Assembly (NCBI GenBank): GCA_022578605.1 | Contig: MU394075.1 | Coordinates: 62,001-126,000, forward strand | DNA from: Camillea tinctor | Taxonomy: Eukaryota; Ascomycota; Sordariomycetes; Xylariales; Xylariaceae | Direction: 5' to 3' | Length of the DNA: 64,000 nucleotides | Shown: one piece after another, positions 1 to 13,471 of the stretch | Position numbering within the stretch: position 1 is the stretch's first letter | Layout: each line of letters opens with the position of its first letter | The notes under the pieces: generated by a model | Databases searched by the model: none | Told to the model about the DNA's origin: nothing | The model's input: only the letters and a program-made list of their open reading frames with translations | Made by a program: the position numbers and the translations under genes

Positions 1-3000
1 CGACCAATCATCAAACACCCTTGACTTGGCCACAGGTGCGCAACGTGAGCATATGCACGAACTGAGCCGCACGACCTGTCTGAGGTAATGCGTGAAATAA
101 GTTTAGTATCGTCGGACCAGAATTTTTTGTGCCTGCAGTAGTCGGCTCGTGTTGATTGGCGTTTCTCTGCATCAGATTATAGAGCCGATGCCTGCTCTCC
201 TTTACCGTCGCTTCTGCGCGGTCTAGCGTGCGGACATGGATTACCTATGGGTGTGCCTGGGTTGTAGAGACCGAGAGTAGTGGAGGCCGGAAGATACTCG
301 CCATCTCCTGCCCCGTCGTCGATCGGGATATAATTTCTCTTGATCCTCCAAATAAGAACCGTTGAAGGAAAAAAAACAAAAAAGGAAACGCCACTACGGA
401 CTCCCGTGCTTACCTGCCATAAAGAGATATGTGATATATCCATTTTTTCTTCTCTTGAAATATTTTGTCTGAGAAGATCTTTCTGTAGAGTCAAGTTGAA
501 AAAAGACCACTGCACACAGTGAGTTGTTGTCAGTATCATTCGGGCCAGTCGAGGCCGAGTCTTGGGTCGGTCCCGGTTTCAAGTGCTGATCTATTGCCTC
601 TCTCTCTTCCCCGCGTTCGGCGCTTAAGCACTGCCTCCCAGCGTCTACTAAACCATCAGCATGTCGGCTGGGGGAGCCATGGAGTCGTGCACCTGTCGGC
701 TACACAGCATCGCCGCGCGCTTGCTTAGCAGCTTAGTAGAATGTGTCGTTCCAGCATGGCCAAAAAGACGGACCGAATGCGCGCGGATGGTGAGATTAGG
801 CGCGAAGGGCGCGCGGCTGTACCTCGTGTAAGTGTAATCGAACGAAAGTGGCAAACTAGGTAAGTGAAACCGCCCCCAAAAATAGGTTCATGGAAACGCG
901 AACCAGAAGCATGTCAGGTTCGGATATATGATAAATTTAAGGGAAAAAAGTAGCCTTACATAGCGAGAGGCTGACAGGCGATGGGAAAGGAATTTGTCAA
1001 GATTAACAAAACAATGAACCGTATTAAAAATAAAGAAAGTTTACGTTTTTGCCCCGGGGGTTTTGAATCGCTAAGTTCTGTCTAAAACCTACTTACAAGG
1101 CCAACCCCTGTCGGTAACCCGTCGGTAGCCCACCTGTCAAAGATACCCGCTGGTCCACTTCCTCCGCCTGTCCCACAACGGAAACACTAATAAGCTCAAG
1201 GTTGAAGTCAACTGAACCCTACTCCCGCCCTTTTAGTGTGGCCTCCATAAAATAAGCTGAACCTTCGTCTCCAATATGTATGCATGTAGTAGGTAATCCC
1301 CCAAATTAAGGTGCTGGTAATATTACATAACCCACATAGGAGCCGAACAGGCGGGGCTGATGTAGGGCAAGGTACACTACATACTTATCGGTACAGGGTA
1401 AGATACACTGCATACCTGCCGGTTACCTATAGGTAGACGCAAATAATAGACCTCATACAACGTAGGCACTAGTAGGTCTTGTAAGTACAAATATAAACCA
1501 TTGGGTTTAATTAAAGCATCCAGCAGCCTCATAAGTAGTGTAAGGGTGTTTGTAAGTAAGCACCTCCTGCGGGGACTTAGAAGAGTATTACAAGATGGAT
1601 GTACATAGGGCTATTGCGAGTGCAATAAGCAATCGGAAAGATCTACATGGTCTAGGTAGGTCCTTGTAGACAAGATGTGTGCAAGATTGGCTGGTTGGGT
1701 ATCTATGCACGGACTTGGGGTTGTTAGTTATTGTTTTTTTTCTCCAGGAATCCTTCGATGACCAGGGGGTTTGGGGTCTCCGGCTTAAGGTGATGTGGAA
1801 AATCCTTTGGCGGTGTGCTCCGTATATGGTTCTTCGTCGAATGTCTAGTAGTGTGGTTGTATCAGGTTAACTAGTGTAATTGTAGTGTGTGCGCGGTGTA
1901 GCAGTAATGTAGGACCTTTACTCCAAGTTCCCTCCCCAACATGATAATCCAATAGGAAGGAATGTAACCAGCCGCCCGAACTTGAACACATCTTGTCTAG
2001 GTTGGCAAAGATAAGATAGATGCCTTCCACATGGTTAGTATCTTCTGGTAACCTTTCCCACAAGCCAGGATTTTAGGATTCCCAGATTACCCACCTATTT
2101 CCCGGCTATCGTCTGACTGGTTCAGGGGTTGTGTAGCGATATTCGCGTGGTGTTTCTGCTATCGTCTTAGTTTTTGCACCACTGCACGGCCTTAGCATAT
2201 GTTTCTTGGATGAAGTGGAACTCGGTTCGGCTCGACCTGTATAGATGGGACAAATATATTTTATTACACATACCCGACTCTAGCTTAACGCTTATCAGCC
2301 TCTCCCGCAACCTATTGCTTCCATCTCCGGCGGGGCGGTTGCACGACTATTCTAAGGCCGTCCTAATTTGGCCGGATTCTGGTTCCGAGCCTGTCAGTTA
2401 GTTACAATTGGCCTGGTACTAGGAAACAAGTCCGGAACCCGCCCACGATCTGACGTACATGCATACATTACATTGCCTAGGTGCACTACATATCTGTATC
2501 GAAATACCCATTTCTCGGTTTGGAATAAGCGGTGACCATATAAAGTCATGTGCAAAGTGAGGTCATTTCCCATTCGCAGCCCTGGGCGGCATCATTGCCG
2601 ACGATAGACACGTTCTAGAACATGTCGCAAATCTGCCCAGAGCCTACGCGAACAGGGCCTGCCGGTGCGCAAGCACGTAGATCTAGCCTTTCTCACCACA
2701 GCCGGGCTCCGGGGAATCCGGAATGCATCGCAATTGACCGACGGCTGCGATGGCCCGTTTCCGGTGCGACATCAGGGGCTCTGCAAAAACGTGGTGCAAC
2801 TTTAACAATCCAATCGTGCATTGAGGCGAATGAGATATAATTGTGGGCTGCTGGGGTGCTGGGTAGTGTAATTGAAGTCACGATGACGATTATTGTCTGC
2901 ACCCGCTGCGCAATTGCCTCGCGTAAGGTCCCGGCGGCTATCGAGTCCCGATCCAGCTCAATTCGTGGGCCCAAGTTCTAAAAAGTGCACTTTATGTAAA

Positions 3001-5188
3001 TAGTAGTAAGTGTTCGGAGGTAGAGCCTTGCCGTAGCTCAGCTACCCGTGAGCAAAGGACGGGTGTCGGCTTTGATCCGGATGCGGATGCAATGCTTAAT
3101 CCTTGATATGATGTGTTAAGGTCCAGAAACTTTCAAATATGCCTGCTGTTGCTTCGGGTCAGGGGTTTCAATGTTGTGAAGTTAATAAATAGCGAGGTTC
3201 CGATGTAGGTAAGTGATGTCTTTAGCTAAATTCCCCCAAAAGTCCTACAGCAGACTTAAAATTAGAGCAGCGGGTAGTATGGTGTAAATAATGTACACTG
3301 AGTTTACTCAGGTAGGTTATGATTTATCACATTCGGCTATCGACTTGGTTCATTAGATAAGAGAACTGTTCCTTAAGTGATGTATGTTGGGATTTGTCTG
3401 TACCTAACATGAATCAGACTTACACGGATAGAGGCGGATGTAAGCGGCTGCCCAGATAACAAGGAGCTGCAAACCTACCTCGGGCAACTCAGGATATAGG
3501 CGCATAACCTGCTTAAGGGCCTTAAATGCAAAGTCATATGCAGAGGGGAGAGCGTGTTACACTAGTCTAGTCGCCTAAGTTCAAAGCTTCCCCCGATTTC
3601 TTAGGTAGGACAAATCAACGGGTACCATCCGGAATGAGGTGAGGGGGAATAAGACGCCTACCACCATCGACCTTAGCAGCGAATTAGAGAACAGTTGCAG
3701 ATATTCTTATGTCTCTCATGTCTAGAGCCGATGTTCTGTTACGAAATTAAATCAAAACTTTACCTGTTCCTATTTGAGACTGGAGGTTAAGTAGTGACAT
3801 AATATAAGCATAAGGCTATCCAGATGTGTGCATGTAGGTAGCGTTGAGGTGGCTCAGACTGTTACATCTGACATACGTCCATTTAAGGAAGAGGGTTGTT
3901 GGAGAAAAGAAAGGAAAAGAAAGGAAAAGAAAAGACGGAAGTGGTATCACTATAATCAATATGACTATATGCCGTTGTCATACATAGCAATAATCGTTTA
4001 GCTTTTGAGGCTGAATTTCGGACGTCTGTTGCCAACTTGAGTATGTACAGTCTCTAGGAGTATGTAGTAGGTAACAATTGCGCAGGTCTGTGATCTGAGA
4101 GTGCAGTGCGTACCTATTAAGTGGCTTAAACGCCCTCGTCTTTTTTCCTTGCCCTTCCTACTGTAGTGCAACGGTGCGCCATGTTTTGGAAAAAGAAAAA
4201 AAAAAGCCGCCAACACGTGCTATTACCACCTCTCAAGAAGATCGTCTCTTCCACTTTACCTATTGGGTGCTACGTTGTATCTTGTCCATGATGTATACGC
4301 CTACGTGGTGAGAACAATATGCGATGAGTAGAATTCTGCACATAGATATCAGACTCTCCCGTATTGTAATCGTGTCTAGTGAAACCGGTCTAATAAGGAC
4401 AAGCTGACGTTCAAGTGATGATCGCCCCCGGAACTATATTGTGTTGCATATTTTTGGACGTTCGGGACACACACCCTGCACTGACCGCTCCGCTCCCCTC
4501 GCCCTCCTTAAATGCCTACCCTACCAACGCAAGCTTCTCTACCCCACCACCCAACTTCCGGGATCTAATCACGTCGCATATCGGAGGCGTGTCGAGATCG
4601 AAAGAAACGGGTGTGAAAAAGGGTTAGGGATAAGATATGCGACGATCCTATTGAGGTATTTTCACCGACGGGATCTATCTAAATGTACTGTCCGCTTACT
4701 CTAAATAATTAAATGATATGCCTACAGGTTGTTCTTGTAGAGAATGAGGCACGTTGACGACAGCGGTAGCAAGATGGAAATTTTCTAAGGTGAGTGTATA
4801 ATGTCATAACTTACACCAATAGTACACATCACGGGGCAACGCCCCCGATCCATACACAACATCCAAGCTCAAGGTTCTACATACTATGCTTCTTGTCTCT
4901 TCTCGTTCTTAGTTTATGTAGTACATGCAGATAAGATGGTTGATCAGAGCATGTATTTTCTAAGTTCCTCACTAGCTAACTAACTTAATGAGACTGATTA
5001 AAATACCCTGTGAGCCACAGTGGCTCAGCTACTTAACAGTCAGGGTAGTCAGCACATGCTGTGTCCTTATTCTTGTACACCGATGTACCTAGTAGTGGAT
5101 CTGCACGAGGGGAGGTACCGTTGCAAGCGTCGTAACCAGCAAGGGCATCATTGCCAGCTAACATACTAATAATTGATCTTGTCCATCC
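1..5188. other. Gene-poor intergenic DNA
   Basis: I see no convincing gene here. Reading frames are short, lack signal or domain features and do not link through plausible splice sites. A relatively GC-rich patch near 2580-2980 has overlapping frames on both strands but no recognisable protein; it may be an eroded gene or element. Purine-rich runs occur near 3903-3935 and a T/C-rich tract near 4140. Short CCTAGG/TAGGTAGG-like words recur throughout. Confidence 0.6.
5180..5188. repeat. Left target-site duplication of the TIR element
   Basis: TGTCCATCC directly abuts the left inverted repeat and is repeated exactly at 5424-5432 next to the right one. Confidence 0.6.
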
Positions 5189-5423
5189 AGCGGCGTCAAA
5201 AAGTACACGACTCTCACTTGACCTAGCGATGTTCTTAATTTAAATAACAACAGCCCAATAACTATATAACCTAATAACTTAAAATTTTATATTTAGGTAA
5301 ATCATTGACTCTTATCTCTTAATACAATTTTTTAAATTTTAATTGTATAAGAATTTGTGCTGAATATGATCGTTGAAGTTTATGGCTGTGTAAGTGAGAG
5401 TCGGGTGTATTTTGACGCCGGGG
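5189..5423. mobile_element. MITE-like element with TIRs and 9-bp target duplication
   Basis: The left end (5191-5219) and the right end (about 5392-5420) are imperfect inverted repeats about 29 bp long; both carry GGCGTCAAAA at the outside and GACTCTCACTT on the inside, differing by small indels. The interior is AT-rich, with a smaller palindrome (atacaatt at 5322-5329 against aattgtat at 5341-5348). TGTCCATCC stands directly outside both ends (5180-5188 and 5424-5432), which fits a 9-bp target-site duplication. There is no coding capacity. Size, TIRs and duplication suggest a non-autonomous DNA transposon; a 9-bp duplication is typical of Mutator-like elements and 8 bp of hAT, so the superfamily remains open. 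Confidence 0.7.
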
Positions 5424-5432
5424 TGTCCATCC
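5424..5432. repeat. Right target-site duplication of the TIR element
   Basis: This is the second copy of TGTCCATCC, directly after the right inverted repeat. The match is exact over 9 bases. Confidence 0.6.
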
Positions 5433-8400
5433 CTCCCCGCCCCTGTCCCCCCCCTTCCCCTATTCAATCCATTGGGCTTCTAGAACTTGTCCTTGAACCA
5501 CCTGCCACCTAATACCCGTTTAGGGATCCTCCCATATTTTTGGTTATCGCCCTGTTCGCAGCCAGCGTCTCCTCTCACCTCCACGATTTCACGGTACCGC
5601 GGAATTGCTCTATACCTTTCTTAGCTGACAACGCACACATCGTCGTGCAAGCTCCTACCATGACCAACTTATATGTTCAAAAGGCGAAAGGCAAGATGGA
5701 AGTTGTCGCTCCACTAGGTATATCCGATGTAGATACCATTTAGTACGTCTCCTTTGACTATACAGATAATACTTATTAAGCAGAAAGGCGTAAAAAGAGA
5801 GAGAATTGTCTTTCCGATTTAATGCCCTTAATTCACTTATAAGCATTCAAAACATGATTTAAGACCTATTAAAGCAATGACGGTGAAGGTTTTCTCTTCT
5901 AACTTGATAATGTAAATACCTCTTCTCTCTTTGTTTCGCCCTTCTTCTTTTTTTGTTATTCTCTTACCCCCTTGTTCATTTAGGGACTTGGCTTCCTTAG
6001 CCCATTCCTTTAGCATGCCGCTGGCTGCCGCCCTGTGTGGCTTTAACTAAATTCAAAGACCCGAATTTTTGGGAAACCCAATGGAATCGTCCGATCCGGC
6101 TCGATGATTACCAAACGAAAGGATAGGTCAATATGGATAAGCAGGTTACCTTGACTATCACGGTAATATGTACATGTTAGCAAGTTGGGTTCTCGTTGCC
6201 GGTGCACAAATGCGCACCCTAGAAATAGGGATATCCCTGTCGACGCCGCTGGTTAGTAATCTCTACGTCTAGATAGTAGTACCTAGGTGCTTGGTCTATA
6301 GAAACCGGTAAGAGGACCGGTAACCGGCAACGACAAATGTGTTTCTTATGCGCAAGTGGGTGGGAGAGTCCCGTTAGGTGATGATAAAAAAAATAACAAC
6401 CACTTTCCAATATTTTCACCCGTCTCTTAACAGATGTGCGCCAGGTAGGATTTGTTAGATTACCTAAGCAACGATACCCGCGCAGTAGAGTGAGTACCTA
6501 GGTAGTAGGTACCTAGTGTCCTTCAAACTGGAGATGGGTCACGGGTGTGACGTGATGATTCCTTTAGCGTCTGTGGCCGCGGAGCCACGGTCTGAGAGCC
6601 AACATGACAAGGTCCTGCCCGGTCCGGTCCTGCCTAAATTTTCAGCCGTCCCTGGATTTTTATTTCCCTTGGCAAGGCTTCCTAGGGGAGATCTCGACGA
6701 CAAGGAGTTGCGAAGAGGGTCTAGGTAGTTGCACGCTGTTAAGTGATTTCCGTCCTGGCCGTCAACCCTGGCTTTTCTTTTCCTTACGTCCCCCTGTTTT
6801 TTTCTCATACTTGCAAGGTTGGATCTGAGTTTCCAGGATGATCCTAAACATCCATGGACTAGAACTGGAAAGCTTTCATAGTTCAAACCCTTTGATCTTC
6901 CACCGGGTCATTACCCCCCTGCCCCGTCCCCGCAAAGCCAATGAACCCCCGTTGTGCAAGGATCTTCGACAAAGCAGTTGACAGTAAAAGCTTTCTTTTT
7001 TTTTTTTTCCTTCTTCTCACACATACGGGTACGTCTGAGAGGAGATCATCTCTCCGTCCAGTGTACGTAGATCTTCCCCCAACACCTTTTTTTTTCACTT
7101 CTTTCCTTTTCCAACGGGTGTATGCTGTACACTCTTGGCATTTTTACTTTTTTTCCTCCAGTCTGCTGGTTGACCACTCACAGTTCAAATTATTCTTTTT
7201 TTTATTGCCCTGACAACTTAAGCCCGCTGTTGAGGTCATTTCCCAGGTCTCGTCTGATTGTTCCAGACCAGCTACGTGCTCAGTACGTACGTACACATAC
7301 AGCACAGACCAGGTGGATACTCTGAACCTCGTATGTCAGTGTACCGAGAACCGAGATGCGTACATGTAAGGGTGAAATGGTGGGCTAGGGCTGCCGCCGC
7401 CCGCTCTCAATTCTGCATCACATAAGAAACTCTACCAGCTTGTGGGTTTATAGGGTGCTTCGGTTTAAGTGCATGAGATTTACCTACATATCACGGAACA
7501 AAAAAAAGTTGATCAATGACTACGCCGCATGGAAGAAATGAGGTGGTAATCCTCTTCTTCCTCCTCTTCTTCCTCCTCGAAAATGTGCATAAAAAGGGGG
7601 GAGGGCACAATGATTATGAACATTAGTAAGTTATGTAGGTTCTAGTACTAGCTATTGACTTACTTAATAACAAGAAGCTGGAGTGTAAAGCAGGTAAGTG
7701 TGTAAGTAGGTACGTATCTCCGCAGGTGCGCTGCTAAAATAGGTAAGTAAGGTGCGCGGATGCGATGCATATTATTCAGCCCGGCAGGTTATTCGGTCAA
7801 GAGCTGGACCAATGTAAAGGGAGTGAAATTGAATATGTACCAGGCTTGAGGTAGCTAGGTTTATCCGATTCCTGACCTGTCTCTTTTTCCATCCTTACCC
7901 ATACTATGCTATTTGATCCCAAAATTCATCGGTGATGGATATGTGGATATTTCTCACAGGGCTGATAGAGAAGAGAGGCCTGTGCTGATATGACAAAATG
8001 GCAAGAGACTTGGGAAAACCTGCAGGGGCTGTCCGATTTGCTCTAGCTTTTGACAGGGGGGCCGATACTCGGACTAGTAGGTGCGGGATTCGGGGACAAG
8101 GGGGGTGGGAGTTTGAATGCAAGAGTTTTTTAGTCTAAAGATCTTGTGTACGGTAAGCAGGTGTAGAAGAAAAAAAATATGAGCATGGGAAAGAGAAAAA
8201 CTTTAGAGAGAAAGGTGAAACTTAGTAACCAAACAATGGATGTCAGTGTACCTAGGTAGTTAGTTGACATTCGCATACCATCAACTACTTACTAGTACCT
8301 ACCTAGCACACCCCGTGCATTCATTCTATGAGGGGGAGGGGCAGTAGTACCAAAATGACTACCTTGCCAAGCTAGTGACAAGAATAATAATGATAATAAT

Positions 8401-10629
8401 GGCTTTTTTCAATTTTTTTTTCAACTGCCATGACAATTAATTAGATGATTTAGCTAACCCTTTTCCTCATCTGAAAGTTGTCTCTTTATAGATTGGAGTG
8501 ACCCTTATGTTTTCTTTTCCCGTTGCGTTATCGCTTTTCCTTTTTTTGTCGTGCTTGCATTAAGGATATGAGGTCGGCAACGAGACGGTTAGTTGAAAAC
8601 TATTTTAGGTAATGACGATGACTGAAGCAGGGTCAGAGGAGGCTATACCTCGTACCTAGGTAGTTGACGCACAGTATGAGATGTTGCATAACTGAGAAGG
8701 CTAGAGGTAGCAACAAGTACCACCGTACAATGGCTTAAAAAGACTGCCAAGGATAGAAACGAAACAACCTAAGAACACCTGCGTGGTGGAGCAATACTAC
8801 ATCCAACCAAGGCGGGCTTGAAAGTATGTTGTGTACGTAGTAGTAGGTGGCAGTAGGTAGGTAGTAAGTAAATAAGGAAATAAGTAAGTACTAACCTAGG
8901 AGGATGTAACGATTGCACGACATTGTTCCCACTAACTTTATTCTAAAAAAGAAAAGTAATGCATTAAAAGAGAAAAAACAGAAATAAAAAGAAAAAAAGA
9001 AAAATAGATATTACTTATTACTAACCTAGTTACTCAGAGATAGATGGCTACATACGGGGTAAGACTCGAGCAATGCCTCGATATGCAAATGCAATGCAAT
9101 TCTGGAAGGTAAAAAAGGTTCAGGTAAGGGGGCTGGCATTGCCGGATCTCTACCGACATACTAACAGCAGTATCTCAATTTCTTACGTTTGCCTTGCCTT
9201 GTTCCAAAGGTTGCGTGACGATGCACCACCAGGTTCGGATACTTTGTTGACAGCATTGAACCTATCCGGTCGATGGAAATGGAAGTAGGTGGATTGTGGA
9301 TGTGGGAGCAAAGAGAGGGAAAAAAAAAAAAAATCTACTTATGCAGAGGGGGGTGTGGGTGTAGGTATCTGTACACACGTGTCTAACGTATCCACCCACA
9401 GATAGGACAATAGGCGTTCGAACTATACTAAACCACCATGCAGGGAATGTATCAATACATGCATACATACATAGTCACCAATTTGATTACCCGTTCTGCC
9501 CGTTCCACTGGTTAGGGAGGGGCCTGGTTAGGAGGGCTGGGGTGGATCTAGACAATGGTAGGCAGGTATCTACATTGTCGTATTGATGTAGGCGACTATT
9601 ACAGCAAGTATCATAGTGTTGCTGAGTTCTAGGTAGGTTATAGCGTACCTAGTAGTATTTGAATGTTGGCGGACGTGGGACAGTAGACGACACCGCTAGA
9701 AATTTAAAATTCCCACCCCAGATTACTTTCCTATGTGCTAGTAGGTAAGTACCTGTTGAGTAACCTACAATATGTATATACCACGCCATCATGCCCATTT
9801 CCTATCTATAGGTACCTTGGGTTTCCTAGTTGGGTAACCTGGAGTACCCCTATACATCCCCCACCCTAAAACGCTAACTTGACAGCTAGGAAAGCGGGAT
9901 CAGGAGCATAACTAGGTTATGTACTTACATGTATGTAATAAGTTCTAAGGTGGACCACTGTCTGCTGTACACCACTTTTAGTACTGCCGACCGCCTACCT
10001 TAGTCACTTTACTTATACTTAGTATGTACCTAGCACCTTTACATTGAGTGACACTACTAAACTCTCTTTTTCTTTTTCATTCTTTTTTTTTTTCATTCTA
10101 CTTACATTACCTACATAGTAGGTACATTACCTTTTACCTCTTACCTCTACTTCCCAACCAACCTATCTCAACTTTACCGTACTTTTAAAAACCTGGAGTC
10201 TACCCTACTCTGTCCTACCTTACCTATACCTATTCTTTTTCCCTCCTCTATATATTTACATCTCTCCTCGCTCATCACCACTTTCGAAAAATGAAATTCT
10301 TCCCCTTCTTCTCTTTCTTCTTCAACGCTCCATACTCACTTGGATTATCCACCTAGTTATTGTTGATTTTTTTTCTACTGTTACTTCTCCTGCCGACGCA
10401 TTGCATCGTCATTGTCGTCGTTCCCAACCACGTTGCTCTTCCTCGCTTCCTGTCGATCTTGTGTTCCAATCTCAGTTGATCTTGTTTCTGTACTGCCGCT
10501 ACCTACCTTTTGCTATCTTGCGCTCCTTGGGACTTCTTATTTTTACTGTTTCCGTTTTCCTGCTCGCTTCCGGTCTTCTTTTCTCTCTCTTCTGCTTTTC
10601 GGTAGTGCGTCGTCACTGTCTGGATCGAA
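5433..10629. other. Intergenic DNA and long pyrimidine-rich leader region
   Basis: No supported gene was found. A frame at about 5524-5743 looks mildly protein-like after an acceptor-like CTAAT..TTTAG, but it has no start and no partner exon. Palindromic TACCTAGGTA occurs at 6495, 8249 and 8653. A CTT/CTC microsatellite lies near 7550-7580 and purine-rich runs near 8940-9005. From about 10050 the sequence becomes C/T-rich with a TATA-like stretch near 10245, which reads like the promoter and leader of the gene at 10630. A 21-codon upstream ORF sits at 10291-10356. Confidence 0.5.
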
Positions 10630-11124
10630 ATGGCCTCGTACCGATCGGACCAGGCGACACAAGGATCGCAAAGGTATGTGACTCTCACAACTTCTCTCAC
10701 CCCCATTCCCCATTTCCTCCTGCATTTCAGACCTTATAAGTACATGGCCCGAAGTTGCGATGAAGGTATGGCGTCGGAAGACAAGAGCTCGCCTATTGTC
10801 TAGGGAAAGTCTCTCGAGGTCTCACTCTAACGGGTAACTAGGTTCTCGCACAACAGCCGTCCTACCGAAGCACCGTCCATGTCTCGTTCGCGGCTCGGAA
10901 ATTACACGCAGGATCCCGTTAATCCTGTCAACGTGACAATAGCGGCTCGGGCGTCATTGTCGACGCCGGTTGTGAGACCCGTCGCACGGGACCACACAAC
11001 GCTTATAAGATCGGTGGATGGGGCCCTTGCCGCTGGGTACACTACTAGTACAACCGGAAGCACGCAAGGGCCGACTTCACGGTCAACGGCGGATCCGATT
11101 CGAGGCGTCGGTGCTCGCTTTTGA
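10630..11124 (+). CDS. Small spliced hypothetical protein, Ser/Thr-rich
   Basis: Not recognised. The model has exon 1 at 10630-10673 (starting MASYRSDQ), an intron with a GTATGT donor and a CTCTAACGGG..CAACAG acceptor, and exon 2 at 10857-11124; phase 2 is kept across the join, giving 103 residues. The product is rich in Ser, Thr, Arg and Pro and has no membrane segment or known motif. A second acceptor (TTTCAG near 10730) could add a short cassette exon. A textbook 3' splice site at about 11390 (GACTAACCTCTGCCTCTTTTCCAG) implies that the transcript continues; splicing to it from a GTCGGT near 11110 would replace the last residues. The gene is preceded by a long CT-rich leader with an upstream ORF, a layout common for regulated fungal genes. 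The existence of a gene here is more certain than its exact ends. Confidence 0.45.
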
Positions 11125-13150
11125 AGGCGGGTACGGTAACGTTGTCGGTAATGTTGGGGCACTATAGTTGTTCAAGTAAGCTTGTTTACCCAAAGTTCAT
11201 CCCAACCTAATTCTCGGATTTGAAAACGCACCAGTGCGCAACCATTCCGCAGATCAATATGTGTGGGCAATTTCTGGTGCCCGCTGGTACGCCAACCACT
11301 AGGTACCACTAGCATCACTACCACGGCTCATCCCACCAAACCCATTGCGTCACATGAATGCATGGCTGACTAACCTCTGCCTCTTTTCCAGATTCGGCCT
11401 AGCCTGGTGCCCGCCCCACATGGTATCAATGTTTGTCAGTTCTCCTGGCATCACTGTTTGGCTAGGTGAGCTAAGGGGGCTTGCGAAGATGAGTATGGTA
11501 TTACCATATGCTCATTTTCGACCTCTTTTCTTGTATACCTTGGATTTTCTTTTCTCTCTCTTTTTTTTTTCGCTTCATTGTTCATATTTTTGTGGTGGTT
11601 TTGGTGTTTCCCCTTATTGTTGCTATCTTCTGTTTCTTATTTCGTGCGCGGGATACCCTTGGTGAATGGCTGGTTTATGCTGAATGAGCGAAATCAAATG
11701 AATACCCAGGCAAGTGCTTTATGTTGTAAGAGCCTATGTCCTTTGATCGGTTTTCGTTTAATTTTGTTTTCTCTTTTCGTCTCCTAGCTGCTCATCGAGA
11801 GGGTAAGGGAATTAAGCGTTATTGGATGATGCGATGGTATATTCCGGATGTGGTCGTCAAGCATTTCCCTTGTTCTCATTATTACTGTATGTTGATATTG
11901 GTGTTGGTGTTTATCGTCGTGTCGACATTTCATCCAAAGAAGAAAAGAAAAGAAAATATTATTTCATCAACTCGGTTCTTGTGGTGTATCGTGCAATTTG
12001 TGTCGACGAAAAGGGAATCAAACGCAGAGGGGGGTATCAAGAAGAGGCTTGTTTCGTTCCGATGGCCCGATCAAGATGATTTCGCCTCTCCTGGTTGGAA
12101 CCGAGTCTTTCAAGTGGAATTTCTAGAGATTATCAGTCGTTCACAAGTTTGATGAGACTGAGTGAGGCAGTCATCATGATTAGTTGTTAGGTTGATCAGG
12201 GTGGTAAGCCTCCTCCGGGAAGGGTAAAATCTCTGCCATTGCCCCCTTTTCAACCTCGTGCACTAATTCAAAAAGACTCAGACTTCATTCATAACATCAG
12301 ACAAGATGAAGATTGATGGAAGGAAGTGTTAAGGATGAAGGATAAGGACTCGTTTCTCGACTGTATATGAATACGAAAGGACAGATGGATGCGTTATTAA
12401 TAAATGATGAGGTTGGTATGAGGCTGATTATGGATGTGTCCAATGCTGTCCAATCAGCATCTACTCCGCACTTGGCTGGGTCCATCGTCCAACGCAACAA
12501 AGATTCACCATTTTCCCCATGACGTACAGGGTCGCTCAGCAGGATTGAATCGTTGGTACGGAGATAATACTAGATCGACGGGTTCCAAGTATTCCGACCT
12601 CAGGTATCTAAGCAACTAGGGCTAAGGAGCTCCATGAATCATCGACAATTTTAACAGGTCAATTCAGTCTATGATCCCAGGCATTTTGAGGCCTAAGCAT
12701 CCGACTTACTCCCACAGTATGGCCTAAAGTTGGATCATGAACAATGCACGGTCTTCTTTGAACAAGAACGCTGTTCTTCCAAAAATACACAGTAAGTTTC
12801 ACTTTCTGAGACCACACACTCTAATTACATAAAGCTAACCGAGAGTCTAGGCTCAGCATCCTTTTTAAGGAATATTATTCCATAATGGATTTAGATTATA
12901 GTATTCTGAAAAGTGTTTAGTTCGTGCACCATGTATGCATTAATCAGGCTTACTAAATCGATTCTGGCGGGAATGAGGCTTGTCTATCGTACTTCCTATA
13001 GTATTTTCAGTACCCAAAGCTAGTTTAATTCAGCTATCAGTTACCGATCTGTGCCGATACCAAGTGCTACTTTTCAGGTATATAAAAAAGGGGGAACGAG
13101 AATGGAATCTAAGGGGTTTCTCCTTTTCAGGACGACTATATATAATTTTG

Positions 13151-13156
13151 TTAGCC
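13151..13156 (-). promoter_or_regulatory. XlnR/Xyr1-type site (distal)
   Basis: TTAGCC on the plus strand reads GGCTAA on the minus strand, matching the GGCTAA core bound by the fungal xylanase regulator XlnR/Xyr1. It lies about 630 bases upstream of the alpha-glucuronidase start. A six-base match is weak alone; it gains support from the second site at 13586. Confidence 0.35.
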
Positions 13157-13465
13157 GAATGATATACCAATGCATCAGATCAGTACCCTGCTGTATTGTC
13201 TGTAGGTTGCATACCGATGTTGTTTAATAAATGAATAAAATTCTATTGAATTACATTCAGAAGTGACTTTTATAACCGCAGTCGGACCAATGAAAGTTCA
13301 ATTATACTGTGTTCTGTGCACTTTTCCCCCCATCACGCACCACACAGATCACGAGATGAGCAACATCACTCAGGATAACATGATGCCAATTCAATAGTCC
13401 AAAATACCCCTGCGTTATTACCCCGACTTTTCTCCCCATTTCCAAGGACATGTGGAGAGGCAGAT

Positions 13466-13471
13466 GCGGGG
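13466..13471 (+). promoter_or_regulatory. Possible CreA site
   Basis: GCGGGG matches the SYGGRG consensus of the carbon-catabolite repressor CreA/Cre1, about 310 bases upstream of the GH67 start. Only one copy was noticed; strong CreA sites usually come in pairs. Confidence 0.25.

Noticed and set aside
5524..5743. A mildly protein-like frame after an acceptor-like site.
   Set aside because: No start codon, no upstream exon found and next to the transposon insertion; too weak to call.
11345..12152. Overlapping T-rich frames downstream of the 10630 gene.
   Set aside because: Low complexity, rich in Phe/Leu/Ser from T-runs; better explained as untranslated sequence.
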